From Streptomyces sp. B93 (GTDB taxonomy: Bacteria; Actinomycetota; Actinomycetes; Streptomycetales; Streptomycetaceae): DNA of 64,000 bases. The stretch is from the NCBI RefSeq assembly GCF_018070565.1, contig NZ_JAGPXL010000010.1, forward strand, positions 185,567 through 249,566, given 5' to 3'. Position numbers and translations under genes: made by a program. Numbering within the stretch: position 1 is the stretch's first letter; the number at the start of each line of letters is the position of its first letter. The notes below the pieces were generated by a model. That model was not told the origin of the DNA. It was given only the letters and a program-made list of their open reading frames with translations, and did not search any database. Positions 35,545 through 45,344 of the stretch are shown piece after piece.

Positions 35545-35760
35545 ATGAAGGCGGAAGAGGGACACCCGGTCCTGTACCGGGCGGGCACCAGCCTCCTGAA
35601 CGCTGGCCTGGCCGCCTCCGGCGCCGCCTATTGGCAGCACATGACCGCCAGCAGCGAGCGGCTGCTGGGTGGTGAGCACCCCGACGCGCTGACCGCCCGC
35701 GGCAACCTCGCCTTCTTGCATCAGCAGGCGGGCGGCGCGGGCGAGCCACCAAATAGAGGA
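35545..35760 (+). pseudogene. Fragment of a tetratricopeptide-repeat protein
   Basis: The frame contains AAYWQHMTASSERLLGGEHPD followed at once by ALTARGNLAFLHQQAG, a clear repeat of the kind found in large Streptomyces TPR/NB-ARC proteins (DSERLLGxxHPDTLxARxNLA). Only about one repeat remains before the frame is lost. It is a remnant with no start or partner domains. Confidence 0.65.
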
Positions 35761-36215
35761 GCGCCATGCGCGTATTTCAGGGGGTCGGATATGCATCACA
35801 CGACGAGGTGTTCAACACCTCGGACCCGGGCCCGGTTACGCCCGGGGGGCGTCGGAGGAGTCGGGCAGAGCACCGACGTAGGACGTCCGGCAGCTCGCGG
35901 GAGCACGCGGCCGGGACGAGGAGGAAGCCGACCATGCCCGGCCCTGTGGCCGCGAGGGCCAGCAGCCCGACGGACACCTCGGCGGGACCGGCCACCTTGT
36001 CCAACTACTGACTCCTCTTGCTACGGACTCCTCTTGGCCGTCGACTACGACAACGGTGACGAGTTCACTGCGGCCGCCGACGATGTGGAGTACGTACGGC
36101 TCCTTACCCTTTTGCCCCGGCCCCGTGAAGTTGGAGCGCCTTCCGATGTTCGCTGGCGAACGCACCGAACCTTGGTACGGCTCAGACCGCGGCATGTGAG
36201 AGGCCGCCGCTCCAG
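35761..36215. other. No recognisable intact gene
   Basis: A stretch of 455 bp. One minus-strand frame (36004-35777) encodes a hydrophobic piece (LLALAATGPGMVGFLLVPAA) that may come from a lost membrane protein, but there is no convincing start or family. A tandem ACTCCTCTTG near 36010-36035 is a short, probably chance, repeat. Nothing else is seen. Confidence 0.5.
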
Positions 36216-36710
36216 TCACAGCAGCCACCTAATGAGGTCACTTCTATGCACCGATACGGTGACGTCCGCCACGGATCCTGTGCCGGCATCAACGGTGAAG
36301 TCGTCGACCGTAAACCGGCTGAGGATTCCGTCCAGTTCGCCGGACCGATTCAGATGCCATCGCGGTGCTTCGGGCTCGCTGTCGTGGCGTTGGACCAGTC
36401 GCTGGCGGATGACCGACAACTCAGCCCGGAGCCGGCAGACCGTGAGGTCAACACCTACGGCGTCGGCCAGTAGCTACCGCTCGTCCTGGTCCTCAATCAC
36501 ACCAGCGAGGACGAGGCGCGTTGCGAAGCTGAACCGGTCACCAAGAGGCGCGGGCCACGACTTGCGTAGCCAGTCGAGACCGATGACGGCGTGAGGGACC
36601 CCGACGTCGGCGAGAAGGTCACCCACGGCCTCGGCAACGGTTGCCTTGCCCACACCGACAGTGCCATTGAGGAGGAGGGCATGGGCGTCCCGAGGGCCGT
36701 CTGCGTGCAT
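36216..36710 (-). pseudogene. P-loop kinase/ATPase, deleted and with a stop codon
   Basis: The N-terminal part LLLNGTVGVGKATVAEAVG carries a Walker A motif (GTVGVGK), followed by VIGLDWLRKSWPAP. The frame then jumps from DRFSFAT to RLVLAGVIEDQDER, so a segment is missing, and meets TAG. The same frame continues beyond the stop with LTVCRLRAELSVIRQRLVQRH and RWHLNRSGELDGIL to TGA at 36216. The parts match one family of small P-loop kinases, so this is one broken gene. Confidence 0.75.
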
Positions 36711-36929
36711 CTCGGCCTCGTACGTCGAGTAGCTCGGGCCTCGGAGTCACGCTTGTCACTGCCGCGGTCAGGGACATGGTCGCGGAGTGCGGCAGCAGCT
36801 GGGCTGGTTGCAGCGTCGTCGGTGATCAGCTCGGTGAGGAGCGGAGACAGGCGGTCGGGCCGGTGCAGGCGCTGCTGGCCTTCAGTGACCTTCCGTCGTA
36901 TCGGGTTGAGGAGTAGGCCGGTCGGGGAC

Positions 36930-37620
36930 GGCAGAAGTCTTCCCCCTCGGTGGGCATTGTCTGGGCGGGTTGGGCTAGCGGCACGAAGGCATCGGTCGCA
37001 GTGCCCAGCTCCCTCGGTATGGGTCCCGGGTTGGGGGGGGTGTCGGCGAGGCGTTTCGCGAGGGCGGTGTCCGCTTCGTGGTCGCCTTCGAAGGCTTCGC
37101 GTTCGTCATCTGTGAGGTCCAGCTGTTCGAGCATCTGGTCGATGCCGTCCTTGACGGCCAGGAGTTGGCCGCGGGTGGACTCTTTGGGAACGTAGAAGGG
37201 GCAACGGACGCAGGCCAGACGGTGGGGGCACTTGGCGAAGAAGTCGTAGCCGCAGTAGCCGCTGCCCAGGTCGTAGTACTTCTGCTGGCCGGGTGCTTGT
37301 GGCCAAGCCAGGGCTGCAGGTTGTGGGCGGTCAACGGGTCGCGCGCGTTGGGGAGTTGGGTGGCGATGGTGGCGCGGGCCCGGTGGCTGGTCAGCGCGCC
37401 ATGCGAGTCTTCCTGCGGGACGCCGGACTTTTGGCAGAGGGCCGGGAGGATGGTCTCGTTGAGGTAGTCCTTGCCGACGAGCTGGCCTCGGTGGCAGAAC
37501 AGGTGCTGGCGCTTCTCGCCGGTCTTGCGGTCGATAGGGTCGCGTTGCGGCGGACGGATGAGCTTCCAGGTGTCGATGAGCCGGCCGACGGCGGGATCGA
37601 CCGGCTTGTTGAAAGGGCGG
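36930..37620 (-). pseudogene. C-terminal half of a tyrosine recombinase, frameshifted
   Basis: In the first part the frame gives HLFCHRGQLVGKDYLNETIL, SHGALTSHRARATIATQL and WLGHKHPAS, the R/H region of tyrosine recombinases. A one-base shift then leads to KYYDLGSGYCGYDFFAKCPH and CVRCPFYVPKESTRGQLL, containing the active Tyr and a Cys-rich tail seen in transposon-borne integrases. The N-terminal half is absent. It shows that an integrating element once lay here. Confidence 0.75.
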
Positions 37621-37781
37621 GAAGTACGAGCCTACCCTTCCTCAACACTCATTTCCTCAGGAGTTCTTACTGGTGCGCGGGTCGCGGTTGCGGCGCACTT
37701 CCCGGCTGATCGTCGCCGGGTACGGACCTACCTGGCGGGTGCCACGCGGATCGCCTTGCCTGTCATGGCGTCACCGCAGGC

Positions 37782-38153
37782 CTAGAGTTGGGCGAAACGA
37801 ACTGCGGCGACGGCCACCGCGAGCGCAAAAAGCACGGCATTGACGGCCACTTGGGACCATTCGGCACGCCGACCGTGGACGCTCATCGCACCCACCATGG
37901 TGACGGCCAGGCCCGCAGCGGCAATCGGTGCAACTACCTTAGCCGTGTCGAAGGCCCAGGGGACGACGACGCCAACGGCTCCGAGTACCTCGAGGACCGC
38001 GATGGCCTTGACCTGCCAAGCCGTGAAGTCCACCGCCCAACCCATGCTGGGGTTCTCCATGAGTTTGGTGTACGGCGTCACGGTTTTTACCAGGCCGGTC
38101 GTGAGGAAGAAGAGCGCCAGCAGGCTGGTCAGGATCCAGGCGAAAACGTCCAT
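37782..38153 (-). CDS. DoxX-like small membrane protein
   Basis: A 123-residue protein from ATG 38153 with GGGAG upstream; a TTG nine bases earlier is less likely. Four hydrophobic segments fit the DoxX-like family: LALFFLTTGLVKTVTPYTKL, then MGWAVDF, VKAIAVLEVLGAVGVVVPW and two more helices. DoxX-like proteins are inner-membrane proteins linked to redox or thiol stress but mostly uncharacterised. A small unknown gene lies upstream on the same strand. Confidence 0.85.
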   Translation of the reverse strand: MDVFAWILTSLLALFFLTTGLVKTVTPYTKLMENPSMGWAVDFTAWQVKAIAVLEVLGAVGVVVPWAFDTAKVVAPIAAAGLAVTMVGAMSVHGRRAEWSQVAVNAVLFALAVAVAAVRFAQL

Positions 38154-38216
38154 CAGAATCAACTCCCGATCTCGCCCCGAGGGCGGCTGGATCCCGTGAC
38201 GATCGCTGGGGTCGCC

Positions 38217-38426
38217 TCAGGAAACCTCTGTGAGTGACTGGTCATGGAGCACCTCATACGTCAGCTGCCTCCGTGTTGCGCACACTCTGGGGCCGCCGGT
38301 CCACAGGACCAGATCCTCGAGCATCCGGTTGCGCGCATCGATCTGCGGCTGGGAGGGGGTGAGTCGACGCAACTCCTCGAAGTCGTAGTACATCGAGAGA
38401 GTCACGGTGATCTTCACATCGGCCAT
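38217..38426 (-). CDS. Hypothetical protein, 69 residues
   Basis: ATG 38426 opens a 69-codon frame beginning MADVKITVTLSMYYDFEELR and containing RNRMLEDLVLWTGGPR. Composition is coding-like. I recognise no family. It lies 63 bp upstream of the DoxX gene on the same strand and could be co-transcribed. It might equally be the C-terminal end of a longer lost gene, since decayed IS sequence lies just upstream. Confidence 0.45.
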   Translation of the reverse strand: MADVKITVTLSMYYDFEELRRLTPSQPQIDARNRMLEDLVLWTGGPRVCATRRQLTYEVLHDQSLTEVS

Positions 38427-38744
38427 GTTCGGTTCGCCGACGACCGGCCGCAGGCGTTCTACAGCGCGGACACCGCCCACCGCACCGGAGACGAAACCGA
38501 GTTGGTCCTCCCCTCAAGGATGTTGCCCGTCATGCAAACGCATGGTGAAGCACGAATGATTGGTAACTCACCATACAGTTTCCCAATGTGACGGACAACT
38601 CTCACCCCGCACCGAAGGCGAGACGAGGGAACCGAGCGGACCAGCGCACTTGCTCAGGCGGATGCCGGCCCACTTGCTCCGCCGCTGACGTCGGAGCTCG
38701 TCCCTACAGGGCTCCTCGCCCAGGGGCGTGCCCTGCCCGCGACT
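38427..38744. other. Intergenic and degraded sequence
   Basis: A 318-bp stretch with no supported gene. It contains an AT-richer segment at about 38555-38590 (GATTGGTAACTCACCATACA at its start), likely the promoter region of the small gene at 38426. The rest reads as the decayed inside of the IS701-type transposase described next. Confidence 0.5.
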
Positions 38745-39002
38745 CGTCTTCGTTGGCACCGGCAACTGCCGGCTCCAGCCAGCCCGGTCCAGCGCGGCGT
38801 ACAGGGCTCCGTGCCCGCGCCGGTGCTCGGCTGCCAAAGACAGCTCGACCAGCGTCTTCACCGGCCCGTCCGCACACAGCACCGCGTCGGTGAGCTCGAA
38901 GAACGCATCCGCCCGTTTGTAGAGGCACTCGTAGAACTCGACCCGAAAGCGGGACAGTAGACCCAACGCCTCGCTTCCGGGCGCATCGACAGGCAGACTC
39001 AT
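38745..39002 (-). pseudogene. IS701-type transposase, N-terminal fragment
   Basis: From ATG 39002 the frame reads MSLPVDAPGSEALGLLSRFR, then CLYKRADAFFELTDAVLCADG and LVELSLAAEHRRGHGALY. This is the conserved N-terminus of a transposase group (related to IS701) widespread in Streptomyces. After about 85 residues the similarity stops. Nothing of the DDE core remains. Confidence 0.75.
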
Positions 39003-39145
39003 GCGCAGCGGCCGTTCTCTCGCACTGCGTTACTCGACATCTCGAGGCGTCAAGAACGGCCGCCTCCGCTGCCCCGGAAAGAACCGCAGGTCAGCAGGAC
39101 GGGTGACCCTCGATGTTAAACGCCAAGCTCAGGTATCGTTGGCAC

Positions 39146-39628
39146 ATGACCGAGAAAGCGGCGCAGGTCGATGCCGCCGAGTCGCAGAGCATGCTCCCGC
39201 TGCTTGAGCACTTGGCACGCGCAGGCCGCCGCGCGTATCTCAACGAGATGGCACCGGGGGGCCTGCGGCCACGACACCTGATCGCGCTGCGCCTGCTGGC
39301 GGACCTGGGCCCGCAGAGTCAGCTGGGTTTGGCGGAGGCGCTGAGCCTGGATCCGAGCAACGTGGTTGCCCTGCTCAAGGAACTCGAGGAGCGCGACCTG
39401 GTTCTACGGCGCCGTGACCCGCAGGACCGACGTCGGCACATCATTGAGCTCTCATTCAAGGGCCAGGACGAGGTGGTGCGGTCCCTGGCTCGTGGCGTCG
39501 CCGTGGAAGATCATTTGTTCGCCGCGCTCGACAGTGATGAGCGCGCGACCCTGTTTGAACTGCTCCGGCGGGCGGTGGGCACAGCGTCGCCGGCATGTTC
39601 CAGCGACGACACTCCAGCCGCAGATTGA
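39146..39628 (+). CDS. MarR-family regulator
   Basis: A 160-residue winged-helix regulator. ATG 39146 is used, as the 11 upstream in-frame residues are not family-like. The recognition helix region is LGLAEALSLDPSNVVALLKELEE (about residues 58-80) and the wing DPQDRRRHIIELS. MarR proteins usually repress a neighbouring gene and respond to phenolics or oxidants. The neighbours on both sides are transposase remnants, so its original target may be lost or distant. Confidence 0.9.
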   Translation: MTEKAAQVDAAESQSMLPLLEHLARAGRRAYLNEMAPGGLRPRHLIALRLLADLGPQSQLGLAEALSLDPSNVVALLKELEERDLVLRRRDPQDRRRHIIELSFKGQDEVVRSLARGVAVEDHLFAALDSDERATLFELLRRAVGTASPACSSDDTPAAD

Positions 39629-39919
39629 TCCGGAGGCTGCCCCCAGCCCGGCCTCGACATGTCCCGCTCGGCCGACCCTGCCGCTTCGGTCTCTCCGCCG
39701 GGGTGTGCCGAGCCTCTTCCTGCCGAGCCTCTTCCCGAAGGCTTGGGCAGCGCGGGATTCACTGAGCCATTTTCAGCGTTGCCGTTCCAGGGTGAGCACC
39801 GCCTTGGCGATTCACGGCATGTGGTTGGGGCCCGCAGCGGGCCAGGGTGCCGTTCAGCAGGACGAACTCGTGATCTGCTTCGGGCGGCCTGCGGGGGTGC
39901 CCCTACGCATTTCGTCAAG

Positions 39920-40425
39920 CGAGGCGGGGGGTTCGGGGTTCGTAGAAGGTGCCGTCGCGGAGCAGCGCGAAGAGCGCGTTGATCCGTTGTCGGGCGAGCC
40001 GGAGGAGGGCTGGATCGAGGTCCCGGAAGACTTGGTGGTCGGGGCGAGTCCGGAAGAGGAGGCGAGGCGGGCGGCCGTGGGAAAGCCGGTGCCGTCGCCG
40101 ACGGTGACCAGCAGGGTGGCGGTGGTCCTGACGCCGACGCTGGGCAGCGATGTCAGGACCTTGGAAAGAGGGTGTGCCCTCAGCAGGGCTGTGATCTGGG
40201 CTTCTGTGGCTCGGCGCTGTTCGTGGACGGCGCTGAGGGGGCGGGCCAGCGACGGGATGACGATGTCGAGGGTGCCGGTTCCGGGGACGACGACGGTCTG
40301 TTCGTCGAGTGCTTCGAAGACGTCGTCGATCACCCGAGTGGCCATGCGCGGGGACCTGGGCCGGAGCACTTCGACGAGTTTGCGGCGTCCGGCTCTTCGC
40401 AGGGCGGCCGGTGTCGGCGTACTCG
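39920..40425 (-). pseudogene. IS110-family transposase fragment
   Basis: The minus strand reads RRAGRRKLVEVLRPRSPRMA, TVVVPGTGTLDIVIPSLARP, SKVLTSLPSVGVRTTATLL and ARLASSSGLAPTTKSSGTSI, the C-terminal domain of IS110-family (Piv/MooV) transposases. An internal deletion follows, and in another frame the normal end DPALLRLARQRINALFALLRD and FYEPRTPRLA appears. The N-terminal DEDD catalytic domain is missing. Confidence 0.85.
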
Positions 40426-40494
40426 CTTATGTGGCCCTGGCAAGGTTTCCGTGAAGCTGGGGTGCGCCACCGTGCGCTGGTGACGTTCCGTCAT

Positions 40495-40990
40495 CGGTGG
40501 TGACGTCGGAGCTGGGCCATGAGAATGACGCGGTGGCGGAGCAGCGGAACTCCGGCGCGGCCGGCCATGATCTGTTTTGGAGGTTCAGGTCGGTGATGCG
40601 GCCTTCGTTGACGCCGGAGTTGAACGGGGTGCTGATGCCCTGCACGACTGCGGGCTGGTCCTCGCGGATGGCGTTGGCCAGGCTGGCCAGGGCTGGGAGG
40701 CCGGCGGTCGTGAGTTGCTCGAGCCAGTCCGCCAGCGGGGCGGCGTCGCGGGTGTCGAGCATGGCGGCGAACTGACGCACGAGGTCGTGGGTTCGGCCCA
40801 GTGCCGGGCAGTGCTCGAGCAGCCGCCTGAGTGCCTCCACGCCGTGCAGGCTGCGCCGGGACGGCGCGGTGGTGATCCAGCGGGCAGCCTGACGGGGCGA
40901 GGGTGGTCGCTCTCGCGGCGTATCGATCGGCAGGCCGGGGGCAGTGGCGCGGTGGCCATCTTGACCCGCTGGTAGTGACCGCGGTAACCC
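40495..40990 (-). pseudogene. ISL3-family transposase C-terminal fragment
   Basis: The frame includes ARWITTAPSRRSLHGVEALR, RTHDLVRQFAAMLDTRDAAP, LASLANAIREDQPAVVQ and TPFNSGVNEGRITDLNL, a good match to the C-terminus of ISL3-family transposases (SGxxEGxxxxxKxxKR). A frameshift then leads to IMAGRAGVPLLRHRVIL in another frame. The N-terminal zinc-binding and catalytic Asp regions are gone. Confidence 0.8.
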
Positions 40991-41044
40991 AAGGATCGGC
41001 GGACCCGACGAGCCGGACGGCCTGTCCCTGGCTCCGGTCACCCA

Positions 41045-41200
41045 GGTGTGGCCCGCGGTTGCTGAGGACCCGGCCGCCATGGTCGGCGGGCAGCACTTCT
41101 ACCACCAGCGCTTGCGCTCGGTCCCCGCGGACGCCCGCTCCCGGTCGGTCCAGGAAACGCTGCTCGACTACTGCGCCCAGCTCATACGAGCCCGCCGTCT
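41045..41200 (+). pseudogene. C-terminal fragment of an SDR gene
   Basis: The frame WPAVAEDPAAMVGGQHFYH then RSVPADARSRSVQETLLD and CAQL resembles the C-terminal tail of retinol-dehydrogenase-like SDRs (DPAAMVSGQYFYHxRP). There is no Rossmann region upstream, only the ISL3 remnant. A fragment by length and context. Confidence 0.55.
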
Positions 41201-41345
41201 ATCTGCCGCTGACCACGTCGGCTCCGCCGCCTCAGCCTCTGCGCGCGACGGTTCCTTCAGCACCTGTGGGACAAAGACACTGGCGTACGATGCCGCCGGC
41301 ATAGGGCGCACCCCGTGGGCCCAGTCAGACAAGAGAGGGCTATTC

Positions 41346-42191
41346 GTGACTGCGTCGAGATTGCTTTCGGTGGTCGAGGCTTCCGAGGCTGAGGCTCTGT
41401 TCAGGTTCGAGACGGGTGCGCCCGAGACTGTGCGCTCCGCGCTCGGCATGAGCGCCACCCGTGTCGGAGACGCTGTCGTGCTGTCCGTGCGGAACGACCC
41501 GACGCGGTTCTGGAGCAAGGCACTCGGCTTTGGCCGTACGTCCCCGGTCACTTCCGAACTGATCGCCGAGGTGTGCGCCTTCTACCGGGCGGAGGGCACC
41601 CCGTTGGCCGTTCTTCAGCTGGCACCTTCGGTGATACCCGAGGACTGGGCTGAGATCTGCGCCCGAGAGGGCATCGTCGGCGGGTCGTCGTGGGTCAAGC
41701 TCGTCGGGGAAGTGGACGAGGTGGTGGCCCGCGCCGACGCTCCGGACAGGAAGCGGGCCGATGGCCTACAGGTCGCCGCTGTCGCGCCCGGCGACGCGAA
41801 GCGCTGGGCGTCGGTCATGATGGAAGCCTTCGGTATGCCGGGAGAGCACCTCAGGGATATGGCCGCGGCCTCGGTCACGGACCCGGACTGGAGTCCCCAC
41901 GGCGCCTGGCTCGACGGGGAGCTCGTGGGAACGGGCACCGTCTACCATGGCGGCGAAGCAGCGCAGATGTTCGGTGGAGCAGTGCTTCCGCACGCCCGCA
42001 ACCGTGGGGGCCAGACCGAGTTGCTCGCCGCACGCGCGCGGGCCGCGGCCGAGCTCGGGTGTCGGCTGGTCGTCGCCGAGACCGGCGCGGAAACCGACGG
42101 CAGTCACAACTCCTCTCTTCACAACATGCTTCGCCTCGGGCTCCAGGTGGCCTACGAGCGGCGCAACTGGGTCTGGCGACCGACGAGCTGA
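41346..42191 (+). CDS. GNAT-family N-acetyltransferase
   Basis: A 281-residue protein from GTG 41346 with AGAGAGGG upstream. The N-terminal part resembles an unused GNAT-like lobe (AEVCAFYRAEGTPLAVLQLAP), and the C-terminal lobe has the acetyl-CoA site in HARNRGGQTELLAARARAA, a variant of the RGxGxG/A loop, followed by LVVAETGAE and NMLRLGLQVAYERRNWVW. Two-lobed GNATs of this length are common in Streptomyces. The substrate is unknown. Confidence 0.85.
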   Translation: MTASRLLSVVEASEAEALFRFETGAPETVRSALGMSATRVGDAVVLSVRNDPTRFWSKALGFGRTSPVTSELIAEVCAFYRAEGTPLAVLQLAPSVIPEDWAEICAREGIVGGSSWVKLVGEVDEVVARADAPDRKRADGLQVAAVAPGDAKRWASVMMEAFGMPGEHLRDMAAASVTDPDWSPHGAWLDGELVGTGTVYHGGEAAQMFGGAVLPHARNRGGQTELLAARARAAAELGCRLVVAETGAETDGSHNSSLHNMLRLGLQVAYERRNWVWRPTS

Positions 42192-42532
42192 CACCTCTCG
42201 GTCGCTGCGCTCCCGCCTGCACCGGCCCGGATCGCGCGACGGGTGTACCTCAGCTCGGCGCCGCACCCGGACGGGAGCCCTGACCTTGACGACCGCAGTG
42301 GTGGCGGCGCCCCTGGGACGGCGCGCAGGCCCAGGGTGCCCGGCTGTCGCTGGGTGCGGGCCTCACCGGGCTCCGGATGACGTGACCTCCCGGCGTCCCT
42401 GTGCGCGCCGCGGGACAGCGCCGGAGCCGGCGATCTGCACTCCGGGGTGCGCGGCGGCGCGGTGAGCGCCCCGCGCGGCATTGCGGGCGGGACGGCCGCG
42501 GCACACGCCAGCCGTAGGCTCCCGAGCTACCT
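42192..42532. other. Intergenic region without recognised gene
   Basis: A 341-bp GC-rich stretch between the acetyltransferase gene and the tetR operator. Frames are open on several strands because of GC content, but none matches a family or has a convincing start. It may contain decayed coding sequence. No hairpin of note. Confidence 0.5.
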
Positions 42533-42560
42533 CTTTGACAGTCACTAGTGACTGTCAAAG
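42533..42560. promoter_or_regulatory. Perfect 28-bp palindrome upstream of tetR and acyl-CoA dehydrogenase
   Basis: CTTTGACAGTCACT (42533-42546) is followed at once by its exact reverse complement (42547-42560). It lies 22 bp before the tetR start and contains TTGACA, so it probably overlaps the -35 region. The form TTGACAGTNAC is seen at TetR-controlled lipid genes. Autoregulation of the tetR-dehydrogenase operon is likely. Confidence 0.88.
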
Positions 42561-42582
42561 TCCGGGCAGGAGGCTCATCGCC

Positions 42583-43176
42583 ATGACGCAACGAGACGAG
42601 CAGCGCCGTGAGACGCGGGCCCGTATCGTCGCCGCGGCCGTGCGGTCCCTCGTGGACAAGGGGTACGCGGCGACCACCGCACTCGGTGTGCAGCGGGACG
42701 CGGGGATCAGCCGCGGCGCCCTTCTGCACCACTTTCCGACAAGCGAGGCCCTTTCGGCCGCGGCGGTGGGCGAGCTGGTCGAGATCAACCTGCAGGGCGT
42801 GCTGGACGAGTTGGCGCGCACCCCGCCGGGCCCTGATCCGGTGGAGCGCGGTATCGGTGTGCTGTACCGGGCCAGCAGGCGGTCGTCGTTCGCGGCGGAG
42901 CTCGAACTGTGGGCAGCCGCCCGGGCCGACGAGCCGTTGCGGGACGCCCTGCTCGCGGCGGAGCGGGTGGCGCTGGGGCGGTTGCACGACGTGATCGACG
43001 AGATTTTTGGCCCCGAAGTGTGCCGGCATCCGCAGTACCGGACAGTGGTCACGCTGACCGTGCAGTTGATGCGGGGCCTGACCGTCAGCCGCTCCCTGGG
43101 CCAGGAAGACCAGCAGCGGTCGGTCCTGGAGTGGGCCGCGCTGATGCGCGGCGTGCTCGACGGCACTCCTCAATGA
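42583..43176 (+). CDS. TetR-family regulator
   Basis: A 197-residue regulator starting at ATG 42583 with GGAGG ten bases upstream. It begins with a charged helix (RDEQRRETRARIVAAAV) and has the helix-turn-helix DAGISRGALLHHFPTSEAL near residue 50. The C-terminal domain has YRASRRSSFAAELELWAAAR, a pattern of TetR proteins next to acyl-CoA dehydrogenases. It is followed after 42 bp by such a gene and preceded by a perfect palindrome. Confidence 0.94.
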   Translation: MTQRDEQRRETRARIVAAAVRSLVDKGYAATTALGVQRDAGISRGALLHHFPTSEALSAAAVGELVEINLQGVLDELARTPPGPDPVERGIGVLYRASRRSSFAAELELWAAARADEPLRDALLAAERVALGRLHDVIDEIFGPEVCRHPQYRTVVTLTVQLMRGLTVSRSLGQEDQQRSVLEWAALMRGVLDGTPQ

Positions 43177-43218
43177 TGCTCCGCGCTCTTTCGTCGGCAC
43201 CCTCAGGAGGCGACGCCC

Positions 43219-44849
43219 GTGTCCGTCACACACGAAGTACTCAACCAGGTGCCCCCGCTGACCGGCCGCGACCTGTCGGCATTCCCCGCACTCTTCGAGG
43301 GCCTGCACAGGGAGGGTGCGGGCTGGGCCGAGCAGGAGGTGCGGGACCTGGGGCTGCTGGCAGGCGGCGAGCAGGCCCAGCTCTGGAGCACGAAGGCCAA
43401 CGAGCACCCCCCGGTGATGCGCACGCATGACCGCTACGGTTTCCGGGTCGATGAGGTCGAGTACGACGAGTCCTGCCACGGGCTCATGCGTATCGCGCTC
43501 GGTGCGGGTCTCGGCGGCACTGCCTGGGCCTCGGACCGCCCTGGCGTCCATGTGGCACGCGCGGCGAAGATGATGGCGTGGAGCACGACCGACTTCGGTC
43601 ACCTCTGCCCCGTCGCCATGGTGTACGCGGTCGTGCCCGCTCTGCGCGCCAACCCGGAACTGTCCACGCGCTACGAGCCGTTGCTCACCACCACCGGTTA
43701 CGACCCGGGGCTGCGGGCACCCGAGACAAAGCAGGCCCTCATCGCCGGCATGTCGATGACGGAGAAGCAGGGCGGCTCCGACGTACGGGCAAACACCACC
43801 TCCGCCACACCCTGCCCCGACGGTTCGTACCGGCTGGTCGGACACAAGTGGTTCACCTCGGCGCCCATGTCCGACTTCTTCCTCACTCTGGCGCAGACTG
43901 CGGGCGGCCTGACCTGTTTCCTCGTACCCCGCATGCTCCCGGACGGGACACGCAACGCTGTCCGGCTCCAGCGCCTGAAGGACAAGCTGGGCAACCGGTC
44001 CAACGCCTCGTCCGAGATCGAGTACGAGGGTGCGACCGGATGGCGCGTCGGAGAGGAGGGACGCGGGGTGCGGACCATCATTGAGATGGTCAACATGACC
44101 CGCCTGGACTGCTCGCTGTGGGCTGCCGCGGGTCTGCGGATCGGTACGGCTCAAGCCATCCACCACGCCACCCACCGCTCCGCCTTCGGTGACCGGCTGG
44201 TCCGCAAGCCCGCCATGGCCAATGTCCTCAGCGACCTGGCGGTCGACTCCGAAGCCGCGACCACCGTGGTGCTGCGGCTCGCCGGGGCAGTGGATCGCGC
44301 GGCGCGCGGTGATGCGGCCGAGGCGGCCTTCCGTCGCTTCGGGCTCGCCGTGACCAAGTACTGGTTGTGCAAGCGCTGGTCGACCCACACCGCGGAGGCG
44401 CTTGAGTGCCTCGGCGGCAACGGCTACATCGAGGAGTCCGGGATGCCGCGCCTGTACCGTGAGGCGCCGCTTGTCTCCATCTGGGAGGGTTCGGGCAATG
44501 TCGCCGCGCTCGACGCCCTGCGCGCGCCATGCGCCGCGAACCCGACGCTTACGACGCCTTCTTCGCCGAACTCGACCGCGCCAAGGGCGCCGACAGTCGG
44601 TACGACGACCAACTGTCCCTTCTCGCGAAGGACTTCGCCGAGGAATCGGACCTCGAATACCGCGCGCGCTTCCTCGTGGAGCGCTCCGCGGTCCTCCTCC
44701 AGGCTGCGCAGCTCCTGCGCCTCGGCGACCCGGCCGTTACCGAGGCGTTCGTCGCCACCCGCCTCGACGGCCAGTGGGGCCACGCCTACGGCACGCTCCC
44801 CACTGGCCTTGACACCGACACGATCCTCGACAGAGCCGCGGTGCGATGA
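43219..44849 (+). pseudogene. AidB-like acyl-CoA dehydrogenase with a frameshift
   Basis: From GTG 43219 (GGAGG upstream) the frame encodes an acyl-CoA dehydrogenase of the AidB-like group: LNQVPPLTGRDL, GMSMTEKQGGSDVRANTT, RLVGHKWFTSAPMSDFF, LECLGGNGYIEESGMPR and YREAPLVSIWEGSGNVAALD. Near 44525-44535 two extra bases (CC) change the frame. The normal C-terminus (MRREPDAYDAFFAELDRA to LDTDTILDRAAVR) follows from 44529 to TGA at 44849. Removing two bases restores one 542-residue protein, the usual length. It may be a true mutation or a sequencing error. FAD-dependent; it forms an operon with the upstream tetR. Confidence 0.85.
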
Positions 44850-45344
44850 GCGCGCGTTCCGCTCCCGGTGCGGACGACGCACGGGGCCGACCTGGTCACG
44901 GTCAGGCGCCAGTTCACCCTCGCCGCAACCACGCCGGGTATGGGGTCCCTCCAGGACCTGGCCGCCGAGGAGTGCGAGGCAGCCAAGGAGGCCGCCCGCC
45001 AGGGGGCGGGAAGCTCACCGGACGCTGATCCACCGGCGCCGCGGCTCCGTGGGGCCCGCACCGCGCGTCTCCGCGCCGCGGTCGGCTCCACCGTCCTCCC
45101 CCCGGAGGACCACCAGGGTGTACCAGGGCCGATGCTGATGTGGCGTCGACTGGGATATTGCCGTCGGGCTCCCGAGGCAGGAAGCAGCCTGACAAAGCCT
45201 CGTCGGCTGACTGGAGGCTTTCCCATAGGGAATATCGGGTTTCAGGTGAGGGTCAAGTCGTGCAGCTGGGGGATGCCGAGCCTTGCCTGGTGCACGGCGT
45301 TGCACTTGAGCCGTGATCGCGCCGACAGGGGAAGAGCGCGATAA
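44850..45344. other. Degraded sequence with possible fragments
   Basis: About 500 bp without an intact gene. One plus-strand frame holds LVTVRRQFTLAATTPGMGSL and an Ala/Glu-rich tail, which may be the end of a lost gene. On the minus strand KCNAVHQARLGIPQLHDLT near 45250-45310 looks like a C-terminal scrap. Neither could be assigned to a family. Confidence 0.45.

Noticed and set aside
35190..41345. Possible integrative element bounded by the tyrosine recombinase
   Set aside because: No attachment-site repeats, tRNA target, excisionase or conjugation genes are visible; only decayed fragments remain.
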